Notes under the pieces: model-generated | Told to the model about the DNA's origin: nothing | Database searches by the model: none | What the model saw: the letters and a program-made list of their open reading frames with translations, nothing else | Translations under genes and position numbers: made by a program | Source: Cyanodermella asteris | Taxonomy: Eukaryota; Ascomycota; Lecanoromycetes; Ostropales; Stictidaceae | DNA: 64,000 bases | Assembly: GCA_900618795.1 (NCBI GenBank) | Contig: UYJD01000002.1 | Location: 1 to 64,000 of the forward strand | Reading direction: 5' to 3' | Shown here: in pieces, positions 44,353 to 56,199 of the stretch | Position numbering within the stretch: position 1 is the first letter of the stretch | How the letters are laid out: the number at the start of each line of letters is the position of its first letter

Positions 44353-46836
44353 ATGGGTCTCGCCATTGTCAGCTCGTTCCTGTGTGCCCTTGGGGCCGCT
44401 GGATCTCTCGTCCAGGCACGAGACTTGTCCGCTGACAGTCTGGACTCGCGACAACAACCGCAAGCAAGCAATGGCTTCGGATTTGTCGACCCCCTCATCG
44501 GCACGGACAACGGTGGACATGTGTTCGCCGGCGCGAGTCTGCCATTCGGCATGGCCAAAGCCGTTGGCGACACCAATGTGCGTAGAAAGCAAATGTGACT
44601 GCTGGAGCGACGCCGAGCTAATGCCAGTAGGGTGATGAAACTCAAGCCGGATTTGCTTCAGACAATTCAATGATCACAGGCTTTAGTCATATGCACGATT
44701 CAGGTACCGGAGGAGTGAGTCGGATTTTCGGAATGCCATCGAGCTAGCATATCTAACTCTTGTCAGGGCTCTTCGCTGGGCAACTTCCCAATCTTCCCTC
44801 ACGCGTCTTGTCCCAACGATGACCCGACACAGTGCAAGTTCGACAAGAATGGCCGTGCGGAGAACTATGTCCCGGGCTCGGTCAATGCTACCCCAGGCTA
44901 TTTTGCTTTGACCCTGTCGCAATCTCAGATCAAAGCTGAAATGACCGTGACGAATCACACCGCGTTATACAGGTTCACCTTTCCTGACAAGAAGACCGAC
45001 ATCAGCAATGGGAATGGCACCCTCAGTCCGCTGATCTTGGCCGAGGTGACCGACTTGACCAACTCCAACTCGAATGGCCAAATCCAAGTCGACTCCAAAA
45101 CCGGCAGAATCACGGGAAGGGCTACTTTCAACCCATCTTTCGGCCAAGGAAACTACCAACTTAGCTTCTGCGCCGATTTCTCCGGCGCTTCAGTCCAAAA
45201 AACCAGTGCGTCGCCCCCAGATATCCAAGGAGCATACGTTAAATTTGGTGCACCGAAGTCAAAGAATCAAATTCTCGCGAGGGTTGGAGTTAGCTTTGTC
45301 AGTAATGAGCAAGCGTGCTCCAATGCAGAAAAGGAGATTCCCGACTACGATTTCGAGAAGGTTCACAGCGCAGCTATATCTGCCTGGCGGAACAAGTTGA
45401 ACGTCATCTCTATCCAAGATGGCGGTGTTAGCACAAATCTGAAGAAGACTTTCTGGAGCGGCGTTTACAGGGCCATGCTTAGCCCGCAAGATTACACCGG
45501 AGAGAATTACCTCTGGCAGAGCGATGAGCCGTACTATGATTCCTTTTACTGTATCTGGGACTCGTTCAGGAGCATCCACCAGCTTATCACCCTCTTGGAT
45601 CCCGTATCTCAAACGCGAATGATTCGCAGCCTGATCGACACTTACAGACACGAGGGCTGGCTGCCTGATTGCAGGATGTCACTTTGCAAGGGCTTGACGC
45701 AGGGAGGCAGCAATGCTGACATTGTTCTTACGGATTCGTACCTGAAAGGCATCAAAGATGGTGTGGACTGGGCTACAGGGTACGAAGCGGTGGTCAAAGA
45801 CGCCGAGAGCGAGCCCCCAAACTGGGACATCGAAGGTAGGGGCAATCTGGCAAGCTACCACCGCCTGGGTTACGTTCCGATTAACGACAACGACTACGGC
45901 GGAACTAGGACCCGATCCATCTCCCGCACTGTCGAGTACGCATACGATGATTTCTGTATCGCTGAGATGGCCAAAGGCCTGGGGAAACAAGCCGACGCAA
46001 GCAAGTACTTTGGAAGGTCCAGCAACTGGAAGAATTTATTCAAGGCCAACCAAACGTCAAACTTCCCTAGCGGCAAGAACACTGGCTTCACCGGATATCT
46101 CCAGCCCAAGAATCCAGACGGGTCTTGGGGCTACCAGGATCCCTTGCTCTGCTCCCCACTCAATGATTTTGACGGCTGCTATCTCAATCCTTCAGGCCAC
46201 GAAACATACGAGGGCAGCTGCTGGCTGTATACATTCTTCGCCCCTGGTGACATGGCAGCCCTCATCAAGACCCTTGGCGGGGCTGACAGCTTTGTCAAGC
46301 GCCTGGATTATATGCACGATCAGGATATTGTTTACATAGGAGATGAGCAGGGATTCTTCACAGTTTTTCAATACCACTTCGCCGGACGTCCGGGCTTGTC
46401 GTCAAAGCGCGCTCATTACTATATTCCAGGCTCGTTCAACGACACCATCTCCGGCATTCCTGGCAACGACGACTCTGGTGCCATGGGCTCTTTCTCGACT
46501 CTGACAATGTTGGGCATCTTCCCAAATCCCGGTCAAAATGTCTATTTCATCACGCCGCCCTTCTTCGAGTCTATTAGCATCAAAAGCCAGGTCACCGGAA
46601 AGACTGCGACGATCAAGAACATCAACTTTGACACTGCATACAAGAACATTTACGTCCAGAGTGCGAAGCTCAATGGTCAGGATTACACCAAGAGCTGGCT
46701 TGACCATAGCTTCTTCCTGAACGGTGACACCCTAGAGTTGACGCTTGGACCGACGGAAAGCAGCTGGGGCACAAAAGATGCGGATTTGCCTCCCAGTTAT
46801 TCGACCTCTGGTCCTCATCCTGGTGTCGGCCAGTAA
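44353..46836 (+). CDS. Secreted GH92 alpha-1,2-mannosidase
   Basis: Three exons, 44353-44577, 44631-44714 and 44767-46836, with introns of 53 and 52 bp (both GT-AG; the first has a CTAAT branch). The product is 792 residues. A signal peptide, MGLAIVSSFLCALGAAGSLV, precedes FVDPLIGTDNGGHVFAGASL, the GH92 start motif. Spliced segments include GDETQAGFASDN and GFSHMHDSGTGGGSSLGNFP. Later landmarks are YDSFYCIWDSFRSIH, NDNDYGGTRTRSISRTVEYA, YLNPSGHETYEGSCWLY and GNDDSGAMGSFSTL, which carries the paired acidic residues used as catalytic base in the family. GH92 enzymes are calcium-dependent exo-mannosidases with inversion, acting here outside the cell on mannan or N-glycans. Length and motifs are complete. 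The gene converges with the minus-strand gene at 47044. Confidence 0.93.
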
Positions 46837-47043
46837 AAGTTTTGGTTGATTATTGTTCATTAGCGCTAACACAACGCTCCTCCAGCGAGCACGAATTTAT
46901 CTAATGATCAACGGTTTCTTCCTTCTTCGTCCTGCTTCGATTACTCGGACGCGGCAGAACACCCCCACCATCTCCCCCGAACAAATGCCTGTCTTTGTTC
47001 GTCCTCTGGCCTTAAGCTCCTACTGTTTGCAAATCCTGGGTGA

Positions 47044-48183
47044 TTATAGCGATCCGGTATCGCTTTGTTGTTCTGTTGATGCGCTGACGGTCCTTTTCTT
47101 GCACAGACATTGCTCTGGCGAAACGTGACATCGCTCACACGGCATGCCGTAAAGTGACTCGCGACGTGGAGGCCACTTGGTCCGGACCGTCGATATTTCA
47201 GACGGCGCCCGGAGATCGAGCCCGCGATGCTCGTGAGCTCGAGTGAGGAGCGATTGACGCCGTTTCGGCCACATAGAAGGGACCGCGCTTAGACCCGACG
47301 ACTCAGTCTCCTGGCTATGGCTATGGCCCTCGCCCGTGATATTGTATAGCGATTGATGCCGTGTCGGCCATACAGGCGGCTCATCTGCCGCTTCAGCCGA
47401 AGGGTTCAACGCGCTGATGGACACGGCGCCCACTGCGTCAGCGCCAGCATTCGCAAACCCGTCTGCCAGCCTTCTCACGTCTGCATTGCTTCGATCTGCG
47501 CCTCTCGCTTCTTGTTCAACCAGTGCCGGCTTGGTTGCGCCCGTTTGCGACAAACTCGAACTCTTCGGCGATGCAGTCTTCCCGGCATCCAACATCACCG
47601 GCATCGGCGCTCGCGGGACCTCGCTTTTCGGTAACGAATAGGGGATCGCCGGCACATCGTACAACGAACTGTCCCTAGACCACGAGATTGACGGTGACAC
47701 CGATGGCGCCGCCGCAGCCCTACCTGTACAGCCTCCACATATTGAAGCGAAGAAGCTGCGTGCGTATTGCGAGATGGTCCAGCCTTTGATGTCGCTTGGC
47801 TCCTCCACGAATGTGTCGGTCACCTCCTCATCCTGACTCTTCTCATCATCAACAGCATGCTGGATCTCAGGGCTCTGATTATTGGAGCTTTCGATTGTGA
47901 TGTCTTCTTCTTTCCAGTCATGTATGATCACGGTGAATTGTCGCAGCTTCTTGGCGCGCTCGCGCTCTTCTTCGGTGCAATACCGGACGAGCGAAAGATT
48001 ATGAATGATGGGAGCTTTTGTCGTGTTGGACACGGATGGCGTGCCTTCGAACCGCGCGTTGCTGGCATCGTTGGTTATCGGACTTGAGGTTACGGTGAGA
48101 GTGGGAACTTGGGCATCACTCAGGCTTCCAGCACGTCTGATGCGTGTGGCTGTCTGAGGCGCTGCTTCATATGTGACTACCAT
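47044..48183 (-). CDS. Unknown protein with repeated WPxRRxSLY motifs
   Basis: Uninterrupted frame of 379 residues on the minus strand. Residues 60-95 (IIHNLSLVRYCTEEERERAK, then LRQFTVIIHDW) look folded; most of the rest is Ser/Pro/Ala-rich and likely disordered. Three related motifs lie in the C-terminal third at 32-33-residue spacing: WPTRHQSLY (272-280), WPKRRQSLL (305-313) and WPPRRESLY (337-345). A weaker one, SWSRDSSLYDVP, is near 167. Two of them contain R-R-x-S, the protein kinase A consensus. The C-terminus has CERCHVSPEQCLC, a possible small metal-binding cluster. No signal peptide or membrane segment is seen. No family was recognised. Composition and the long frame support a real gene. 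Confidence 0.72.
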   Translation of the reverse strand: MVVTYEAAPQTATRIRRAGSLSDAQVPTLTVTSSPITNDASNARFEGTPSVSNTTKAPIIHNLSLVRYCTEEERERAKKLRQFTVIIHDWKEEDITIESSNNQSPEIQHAVDDEKSQDEEVTDTFVEEPSDIKGWTISQYARSFFASICGGCTGRAAAAPSVSPSISWSRDSSLYDVPAIPYSLPKSEVPRAPMPVMLDAGKTASPKSSSLSQTGATKPALVEQEARGADRSNADVRRLADGFANAGADAVGAVSISALNPSAEAADEPPVWPTRHQSLYNITGEGHSHSQETESSGLSAVPSMWPKRRQSLLTRAHEHRGLDLRAPSEISTVRTKWPPRRESLYGMPCERCHVSPEQCLCKKRTVSASTEQQSDTGSL

Positions 48184-50364
48184 GATGTGAACGAAGTTTA
48201 CGATGGTGATGAGTGGTTTTGCGCAAGATTCATGGTAAAATGGGAGGTGAGGGGTTAAATCTCACTATCATCGGATGTATTGTGGTGCACTCACTTTTTC
48301 TTCAACGCGAGCATGGTTGCCTTCCACGGCGTGCTCGCGACGCGTCCAGCTACTGTCGCTGTATGTGGAGCAAACGATATGAGAAGGAAAGCGGTTCTTG
48401 ACCTGCCTCCTATTTTTCCGGTTGCCCACGAAGCTTGTTCTCATTTCATATCCCGACTGTTGACTCGAGTTGAGCTCACTTATTCGCCGCTCCTTCGTCT
48501 TTCCCAAATGCGCCGTAACCACACTCTTGGATCGTGTCCAAGCCAAATATCAAGGTTTGGACAGCCACATCTTTGCCGGTACTCTATCGCAAGCGACTCG
48601 TAAGCTTCCATGACTTCTTTTGCTGAGTTCTGGCCGGAACCGCCCGTCCGCACGGTATAACACCGATTCGATTGAGATCAAAAGCCAGCATACTGTCGGC
48701 ATGACCATGAATCCGGATTCCTTTCAGAATGGTGAGCCAATGTCGTCATTGCCGTGATCCGTCGCAGTGTCGGACATTTCCGCCACATCGGCTTTGTCGT
48801 TGCTCGAAGAAGCTGCGGTCTGAAGGCCGGAGAGCGAAGCGGTGTCTGTCGACTGGTTTTGAGGATCAGGACCTGTAGCGTTGCTTTTGTCGGCGTCCAT
48901 GAGCGCGGTGAAAACGCAAGCATCGAAGTTGAGTGTCATTCTGGCTTACCGATGAAGTAATGCGCACAGGAGAAAGCTCGTATCGTTGTTGTGGAGTGTT
49001 TTGGAGATGAAGGAGATGGATATTTGGTGGGTTGACGATGGGTACAACAAGTGTTGACCACATGGAAATGGCAAAAAAACCACTTCGAGTGTTTATGTAT
49101 TTAGTGGAACAATTCAGGACAATGTGTCAGTGGTTCTTTCACTGATGGTGTGGCCTTGAGAGCACGGCTTCTATGCTCGGCCACTTCACAGCTCGCGAGC
49201 GACGTCCGAAGAACAATGGACATTGTGACAACGTGAGTAGATGTGGACTCAGGTCTTGCAGGTGTAGCATTGTTGGGAAGTCTCATTAATTTGCAAGTCT
49301 CTCGTAGCGGGAGTGTGGGCCGAACGGTGCGGTTGGGGTGCTGAGCTGAGGCATAGTCGCGACATCCAAAGCATCAACGAGAGTGCTCTCATTGATCGTA
49401 TCATCGACACGTACTTTCATGTTGGGAGCGGCAACGATGAGATGAGATCGATTGTTTGTCTGTGTCATCCACTTTGGCATTCATGAGCACATGGATCTGA
49501 CTGAATCGCCTGCTTTTGCGGTCGAAGCCACCTCGCCAAACTCATCTTTCCGCATGTTGCTATGCAAGTACAATTTCAAGGGATTCAACCACATTGGGGA
49601 CACGCTGAATAATGAGCATAGTCTGCCAGAAGTTAGGAATGAGTAGATACACAACAGAACCATTTACTTCGAGATCTAAGGTTCGTGTCCTTGGGCTTGA
49701 GTGGTTTGCGCGGTACAGTATAGCCTTTAGTGAAGGAATATGACCGCTGACGGCAATAAGGAGAAGTCAACGCAAGGCATCATCGAGGCAGTCTTCTATT
49801 GAGACAAAGCTCCATCGACCGTGCATCCCGGCTTCGATGGTACTTTCATGTCGCTTACAGCGCTCAATCCATGTCGTAGGTGTAAGGTTCCCCGCACGGT
49901 CGTTCCCGCACTAGTATTGGAAGGAATCGCATGAAACCCTAGCTCGTTAGATGACATGGCAGTACCCGCGAAACTTCAAGTCAACACTCAGGTCTCGCAC
50001 ACGTATCTCATTGTAAACCGCAGGCCCCTCCATATCTTGAGCCGCGTGGCCTTTGTGCCGCTAGGCACAATTACCTCAAATGGCCTCGATTCCGGTTTTG
50101 GGATTGCGGAATTGTGCGTTGTGATGCATCGCGTCACCCACGTTGCGATTACAGATCGAACACAGAAGCTCGTGCCTTTAACCGAAACGACCGGGATTGC
50201 ACGGTAGTATTAGTGAGATGGAATCCTCCCTCGATGCTGCTTTTATGATATAAGTCTGAAGAAGCAAGCACTTTTTCTTGGATCCTTGTGGCTCTCTGCT
50301 CAACGCAAACCTATCCCTCCAGTGCCCCTTTTTTTGGTGTGCACAATTCTTACATCCTACCAAT
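48184..50364. other. Divergent intergenic region with short open frames
   Basis: About 2.2 kb between two head-to-head genes. A run of short minus-strand frames (for example 48724-48939, acidic and Ser/Thr-rich, and 49286-49480) has fairly natural composition but no recognisable family and no splice model I could support. Promoter elements of the GH12 gene should lie near 50200-50360. Confidence 0.35.
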
Positions 50365-51225
50365 ATGAAGTTCGTTCTCTCTCCATTCACCACAGCTTTG
50401 CTGGCCAGCTGCGTCGTTGCTGCTCCTACTCCTGCCACTACTTCTCTGGAGAAGCGGGCCAGCACCTTTTGCGGACAATATGATTCAGTCACGGCAGGAG
50501 CTTACACTCTGTATAACAACCTATGGGGAGAGTCGTCCGGTGGGGGTTCCCAATGTACGACCGAAACAAGCTTGTCGGGCAATGCACTGAAGTGGTCGAC
50601 CTCCTGGTCTTGGTCGGGCGGCTCTTCTCAGGTGAAGTCGTATGCAAACGCCCGCATCACAGTCAACAAGGCTCTGTCTGCCATCGGCCAGATCCCTTCG
50701 AACTGGAATTGGGGGTAAGATGAATTTTACCATGCCACGCCTCGTTCTGATATTGACATGAATGCAGCTACACCGGCTCAAACATTGTTGCTGATGTCGC
50801 CTACGACATTTTCACTGGCACTTCGTCCTCCGCATCCCCATCGAATGAAATCATGATCTGGCTTGGTGCCTTGGGTGGTGCTGGCCCGATCAGTTCGACT
50901 GGAAAGCCCATTGCAACTCCAACGATCAACGGCGTTAAATGGAACCTCTACAGCGGCCCGAACGGATCCATGACCGTGTACTCATTCGTTGCACAATCGC
51001 AAGCTACGGCGTTCTCGGGCGACCTGAACCTGTTCTTCACCTATCTTGAGAACAACCAAGGGCTGTCAAAGAGTCAGATCATGCAGACAATCGGTGCAGG
51101 AACTGAGCCTTTCACTGGCAGCAATGGTAAGTCGTCCCATAATCTCACCGCCTGCTTGTGTTCGGAAACTAATTTGAGCCATAGCCGTCTTTACGACTTC
51201 GTCTTACAAAGTCAGCGTCTCATGA
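50365..51225 (+). CDS. Secreted GH12 endo-beta-1,4-glucanase/xyloglucanase
   Basis: Three exons, 50365-50714, 50768-51126 and 51185-51225, with introns of 53 and 58 bp (GTAAGA...GCAG and GTAAGT...ATAG); the product is 249 residues. [20 protein letters not shown] is a signal peptide, followed by a short propeptide ending in LEKR, a Kex2-type site, and the mature start [10 protein letters not shown]. The GH12 landmarks are [36 protein letters not shown] and [12 protein letters not shown] with nucleophile Glu144, and GTEPFTGSN with acid/base Glu230. The last exon encodes [13 protein letters not shown], the family's closing beta strand. The enzyme cleaves beta-1,4-glucans such as cellulose or xyloglucan with retention, outside the cell. 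Complete by length and motifs. Confidence 0.95.
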
Positions 51226-51429
51226 AGGACTGAGGCTGATTGTTAGGCGAGCGTTCCCTTATGGACAAAACGTATGCTAGGAAACAGTCACAAGAGTGTA
51301 CGAGGATTTGGCTTTCGCAGTTTTTCTGAACATATATGGAATTGCCGATTTCCGGCTGTTGCCGGTTCTGACCCTGCTTCCGAGTCCAAGAAAAAAATAT
51401 CGTTCAAGACACATAAACAAGCACCAAGC

Positions 51430-53424
51430 TCATTTGCCCAACTGTACACCAAAGGTACCTCTTTTCTTCGAGGTCGCATCCGCGGCATTGGAATAGTTCG
51501 ACATCTGGCTGTTGTCCAGCAGACTCTTTGATGCCGCCTTCTTCTCTTCCTCAATCTTCTTGAGGCGTTTCTCCGTTTTCATTTTGCCGCTGCCCTTGCC
51601 GTGAAACTGATGACTCAGATGCTTGAATGCCTCCTTCTCATTCAGCTCGCGGCCAAATTCGTCCTTGTGGGTGAGCTCGAAGCTGGGTTTATAGTTCTGC
51701 TCGTAAAATCTCGCCATGCGCTGACTCTCTTGGAATTGTCGGTTTTCGTTCTCCTTACGATGCATCTCCTCACGATCCCGCTGCGAATGGCCTTGGTACC
51801 GTCCTGTCTCACGACCTGCAAGACGTTGTGCTCTGGCTTTCGTCTCCGCTTCGGTTTCGATGCGGCGTTTCTCGGACCTGAACATTTGGGAGGCGCGGGT
51901 GTCATCGTTCGCGTTCTCACCAGCGTGTGCATCCCACATTCCTCGATTCTTGACAAATCCGAACACGCCTCCGATGCCTTTGTTGAAAGTTGTCTCTGTG
52001 CCGAGGCCAGCCCCGCCCTCGGCAGTCCCTTCGCCAGTTTCGTTCATGGCGGGATGTTTATCAGCCTGAGACCCATCATCCCGCATTTCAGTATCCTCGT
52101 CAGCACCGGGTGACCCTCGCGCGGGACCTTCGGGAGCGGCCTGGCGGCGCAAAGCGGCTTCTCGTTCTTCCTCGATTTCGCGCTGCCTTTCGTCAATGTT
52201 GTCGACAAAGAAAGTAGTTTCGTCTATAATTAGGCCACCGTCTTCCTGCTTTTCGTCCTCTTGCATTGCGTTAGCCTCTTCATCCTTCAGCTGTCTAGCA
52301 AGATCTTCTGGTCGCATCTTCTTTCGTTTCTTGAGAACTTCTCTTCGCTGTCGCGCGAGAGATGCTTGTAAATCTTCATCGTCGAGAAAGGTAGCAGTTT
52401 TGCGCTCAGGAACTGTAGCAGTGATATCACCGTCAACATCCATAGCTCCGGCCGCCACTCTTCCGTTTGCGCTTTGCGATTCTTGACCTGTCCCGCCGAG
52501 CGCATCAGCTTCATCGTCAACGACTTTCCTTCGGGTGGACTTCTTCTGCTTCTTCGGCTTGCGAATCTTGATGTCCTTGGGATCCGCGTAGTCTGATGTG
52601 GGTACCTCCTTCAGGATGTCGAGGCTGATCGCCTGGCGCTTGATCCGTTCACCCAGTGTAGCTTTGTCTGATTGCTTCTGCTCCACCGTCTGGCCATCTT
52701 CATCGAGCGTGAAACGCTTCCTCTTTTTACCATCGATGACCTCGTCGTAGTGCTTCAGAAATCCACCGTCCCCATCTTCGTCCATCTCATTGGGGTTGTA
52801 GACCGGCTTCTTCTTTTTAAGATCCAGACGCTCGTCTCGCCGCTCCTGTTCTCTGAGATTGACATTCTCCAACTCATCGCCCTCCTCTTCGTTTTCGTCG
52901 ATGGTCGTGTCCTTCAGAACCAGTACATGTTCGTTCTCGTCTTCGAAATCGCCCAGCTCGTGTCCAACACGGACACCAGCAAGATCCTTGGCGGTATAAG
53001 CCTGTTCTTCTCGAGCCTTGAGTTCTTCCTCAGTCTTGCGAAGCTTCTCGCGCTCCTTGTCAATCTTCTTCTGCCTCTTTTTCTGGCCGATTAGCCATGA
53101 CCGCGTGTCCTGTTCCTGGTCGTCTGCCTCACCTAGACCTGAGCCTTCCAGTTTGCGGTCGCGCGCAGCTAGCTCTCGCGCTTTCCGAACGGCCTCTTTC
53201 CGCTTGTCGCGAGCGATGCGGTCTTTCTCCTCCTGCTGCATCCGCCTGTAGTTGGCTTCGGCCTGCCCCTCGCGGCCTTCGAGAGTTGCGTTAGGATCAT
53301 CGTCGGAGTCGTCGGAGTCTGCAGCTTCTTTAAAGGTAGGACCTGCGCCAGGCACTGGTAGTAAAGGGAGGCCAAGCGACTTGCGGATCTTGTTCGTCTC
53401 CTCGATGGAGAACGCGTCCGCCAT
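51430..53424 (-). CDS. SNU66: U4/U6.U5 tri-snRNP protein, SART-1 family (Snu66)
   Basis: Uninterrupted frame of 664 residues on the minus strand. The N-terminus SIEETNKIRKSLGLPLLPV is the family's opening motif. A long Lys/Glu/Arg-rich helical region follows, with RSWLIGQKKRQKK, DLAGVRVGHELGDF and VLVLKDTTIDE, then YNPNEMDEDGDGGFLKHYD, and in the C-terminal half GGVFGFVKNRGMWD and FELTHKDEFGRELNEKEAFK. These are SART-1 landmarks. In yeast and humans the protein holds the U4/U6.U5 tri-snRNP together and is needed for pre-mRNA splicing in the nucleus, in keeping with an intron-containing genome. The ATG at 53424 (MADAFSIEE) starts just before the conserved motif. Its end lies 204 bp from the GH12 stop (convergent). 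Confidence 0.93.
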   Translation of the reverse strand: MADAFSIEETNKIRKSLGLPLLPVPGAGPTFKEAADSDDSDDDPNATLEGREGQAEANYRRMQQEEKDRIARDKRKEAVRKARELAARDRKLEGSGLGEADDQEQDTRSWLIGQKKRQKKIDKEREKLRKTEEELKAREEQAYTAKDLAGVRVGHELGDFEDENEHVLVLKDTTIDENEEEGDELENVNLREQERRDERLDLKKKKPVYNPNEMDEDGDGGFLKHYDEVIDGKKRKRFTLDEDGQTVEQKQSDKATLGERIKRQAISLDILKEVPTSDYADPKDIKIRKPKKQKKSTRRKVVDDEADALGGTGQESQSANGRVAAGAMDVDGDITATVPERKTATFLDDEDLQASLARQRREVLKKRKKMRPEDLARQLKDEEANAMQEDEKQEDGGLIIDETTFFVDNIDERQREIEEEREAALRRQAAPEGPARGSPGADEDTEMRDDGSQADKHPAMNETGEGTAEGGAGLGTETTFNKGIGGVFGFVKNRGMWDAHAGENANDDTRASQMFRSEKRRIETEAETKARAQRLAGRETGRYQGHSQRDREEMHRKENENRQFQESQRMARFYEQNYKPSFELTHKDEFGRELNEKEAFKHLSHQFHGKGSGKMKTEKRLKKIEEEKKAASKSLLDNSQMSNYSNAADATSKKRGTFGVQLGK

Positions 53425-54206
53425 GATGGTCGAGGGAGCAGGTCAAAGCAAAGACGGTCAGAAGCCCCTCCAAACTGTCCGGTGTTACGCGAATGATGAT
53501 ACTAGGCACCAAAGCATGTCAGACTAAGCTTGTTGAGACCAGGCGACACGAGAGTGCAGGATGTATGGCATAATCTTGAAGGACTCGGAGATGGGATCCG
53601 CGACTTCCATTTGAACACATCACGTGATTGGATGCTTGTGAGAAATGATTTGATGATAGATAGCCTTCCAATTTCATCAAATGCGTCTGCAGTTCGACAA
53701 CTTGAGATACAAGAGTAGTGCGACTCTGTCGCCAGGGCTTCTTGAGCTGGCAATATTGAACCACTCGTTTACGTAGCTTGCCTCGTCTTTCTTTCCAGCG
53801 TGTCGAGCAAAGATAATTCACCAAATTTAACTCTACTCGGCTTTCTTCCGAAGTGACTGGGTAGATAGGCAGCGCAGAAAGTGGGCGACTGAGCTGGCCC
53901 AACTGCTGCATATACACGGTCAAACCTTGCTCGCTTCATATGGACGCTCAGCTGAACGCTCACTCCGACAAGGGATGCAGGAGAAGAGCTCAAGGCGCGG
54001 GGCAGGGCCGAGAGTGCCTGTTTCGAGTTGCGTTACGACATTGCAAGACCCACACTCTACCACGTCCTTCTTGCTCAGGCCACTGCATTGTGTATTGTCC
54101 GATGCCTGGGCATAGCATAATATTCGAAATGAGTCCCTGTGTTTAATTTCAGAAGTTCTTGCTCTTCGGATCGTGTTTCAACCTTGTTGGTTCCAGGTTC
54201 ATTGCA
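53425..54206. promoter_or_regulatory. Divergent promoter region of Snu66 and nitrilase genes
   Basis: About 780 bp between two head-to-head genes. No gene is visible. Confidence 0.5.
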
Positions 54207-55332
54207 TGAGTGTATGCCTGTGTAGCTAGATTTCCACGCCATAGATCGCAGACACCCTCAAGTTCCTTCAACCTGTCCAACAGCATGTTCTCCGAACTCT
54301 CTCACAGTTGCTGTCAGTCAGCGCTTTACACAGGAGACCACCGCTGCGACGCTTGCGGACCTCACCAAAGCTGCTCAAGACGCAGCGCACAAGTCGGTTT
54401 CCCTCTTGCTCTTCCCAGAAGCCTACCTTGGCGGCTATCCTCGCAGCTCAACCTTCGGAGCATCCATCGGTTCGCGGACCGATCAAGGTCGGGATTCGTT
54501 TCTAGAATATTTCAAATCGGCAATTGACCTGGGTGACACGCCCCAAGGCGCTGGAGATGCATGGGTGGATCGAACATTACCTCTTCCGTGTGCCGACAGC
54601 AGTACTGGATCTGCTTCCTTCCGCGGCGATGGTACACGGGAGCAGCTTGAAAGTGTCGCCACCCAAACCGGTGTTTTCCTTGTGGTTGGACTTGTCGAGA
54701 AAGCCGGCGGATCGCTATACTGTAGCGCCGTATACGTTGACCCGACACGAGGCGTGATCGGCAAGCGGCGGAAGGCGATGCCTACGGGGACCGAGCGGAT
54801 CGTATGGGCACAAGGCCAGCCTAGCAGTTTGAAAGCTGTGAAAGCAAACATCAAGGGTGTGTCTGTTACGCTCGCGGCGGCCATCTGCTGGGAGAACTAC
54901 ATGCCGCTGCTGAGACACTCAATCTACTCGCAGAACGTCAGCATCTATCTTGCGCCCACGGCTGATGCCAGAGACGCGTGGGTTCCATTGATGAGAACGG
55001 TTGCGTTGGAAGGTCGAACCTGGGTCTTGACGGCGAACCAGGCTGTGAGGTACAAAGACTTGCCAGAGTGGGTGAGCAAGGGTGAAAACGAGACGTGGAA
55101 GACTCTGGATCCGGAAGGGTGGGCGAGCCGTGGTGGAAGCGCAATCATTGCGCCGAACGGTGATGTGGTGGTAGGCCCGAGCTGGGAGAAAGAGAACGAT
55201 CTGCTGGTGGCTGAGATTGACCTGGATGATTGCTTGAGGGGACGCCTCGACTTTGATGCTGCTGGCAGCTACTCGAGAATGGATGCCTTCAAGTTGACAG
55301 TCGAGGGACTAGATCTGAATCCACCGGCCTGA
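54207..55332 (+). CDS. Nitrilase-family carbon-nitrogen hydrolase
   Basis: Proposed exons are 54207-54210 (ATGA) and 54308-55332, giving 342 residues. Exon 2 is firm: it reads [20 protein letters not shown] from a clean CTCTCACAG acceptor. Exon 1 is a guess, because the conserved frame has no ATG of its own. The ATG at 54207 with donor GTGTATG gives MIAVSQRF. The Glu-Lys-Cys triad is visible: [10 protein letters not shown] (Glu39), [12 protein letters not shown] (Lys157) and [10 protein letters not shown] (Cys195). [13 protein letters not shown] and an [20 protein letters not shown]-terminus are typical of true nitrilases, which turn nitriles into acids and ammonia, rather than of amidases. 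The substrate is unknown; fungal members include cyanide- and arylacetonitrile-active enzymes. No signal peptide is seen, so it is probably cytosolic. Confidence 0.88.
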
Positions 55333-56199
55333 AAGGTTGGCCAAATCAGGGGAGCCTTTACTCAAATCGAGCAACGAACAGGCTTTTGGCACGCGGCTGT
55401 CTTTAGTGCGCGTTCGCTGACTTGAACTCGACAGTCCTTGCAATTCGCACTTGACTTGATGCTCCAAGCAGGGAGATGTCGGAGCATGAATGTTATGGTG
55501 ACTTGGCCCGTCCCCTCTATATATGATTTTGTGCGCCAATTCACATCAAGCTGAAGGTGGAAGAAGCTTCTCCTCAAGCAATTGAACAGTCTGAACTGGA
55601 ATGGGTGACAATTTGTTTGAAGCGCATTTTCTTTCCATTGTCCCTCCACGTCACCACCGCATCACAAACGATTCACCAACGGGCAAAAGTACACAGACCA
55701 ATCACCTTCACGAGCCACTTAGAACCCTTCAGGTCACAAGACCATACCAGCAGAAAGACCCTGTAAACGGCCATACAACCCTTTCTGACGACGAGCGGTC
55801 TCAGCTTCCAGCATTGAATCGCAATGAGCAGCAACAGCGAGCCTGCCAAGTGAAGCAAAACTGCCACAAGAAGCACCACAGAGTCAGCGAGATCATTTCC
55901 CTTTCGAGCAGAAAACAATCAGCAATTCTTAAATCACGAACGCAAAAAGCTGCGCAGCTGTGAGCGAGCCCATTCACCAATAACAACCGGTGATGAACCG
56001 CCTGCGCGACCAAATATCAAAACCACAGACAGCACAGAGCTTGCGAATCGATCATTCAGCCACCGCATGATAGTCCCTTCGATCACGCCTGAAGCACACA
56101 AACTCTTCGTCATCTTCAACACCAGCAACGTAATCCAGCTGCCACAGAAATAAGGGCGTCCTGCTTCACAACGCTTCCCTGTCGAGACATTGCGCCAAA
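55333..56199. other. Intergenic region
   Basis: About 870 bp. The last 400 bp on the plus strand are rich in A and C with few T-rich blocks, as in fungal 5' leaders. No gene is seen. Confidence 0.45.

Noticed and set aside
48724-48939. 71-codon acidic minus-strand frame (MTLNFDACVFTALMDADKSN)
   Set aside because: Short, no splice partners, no recognisable family; could be a tiny gene but evidence is too thin.
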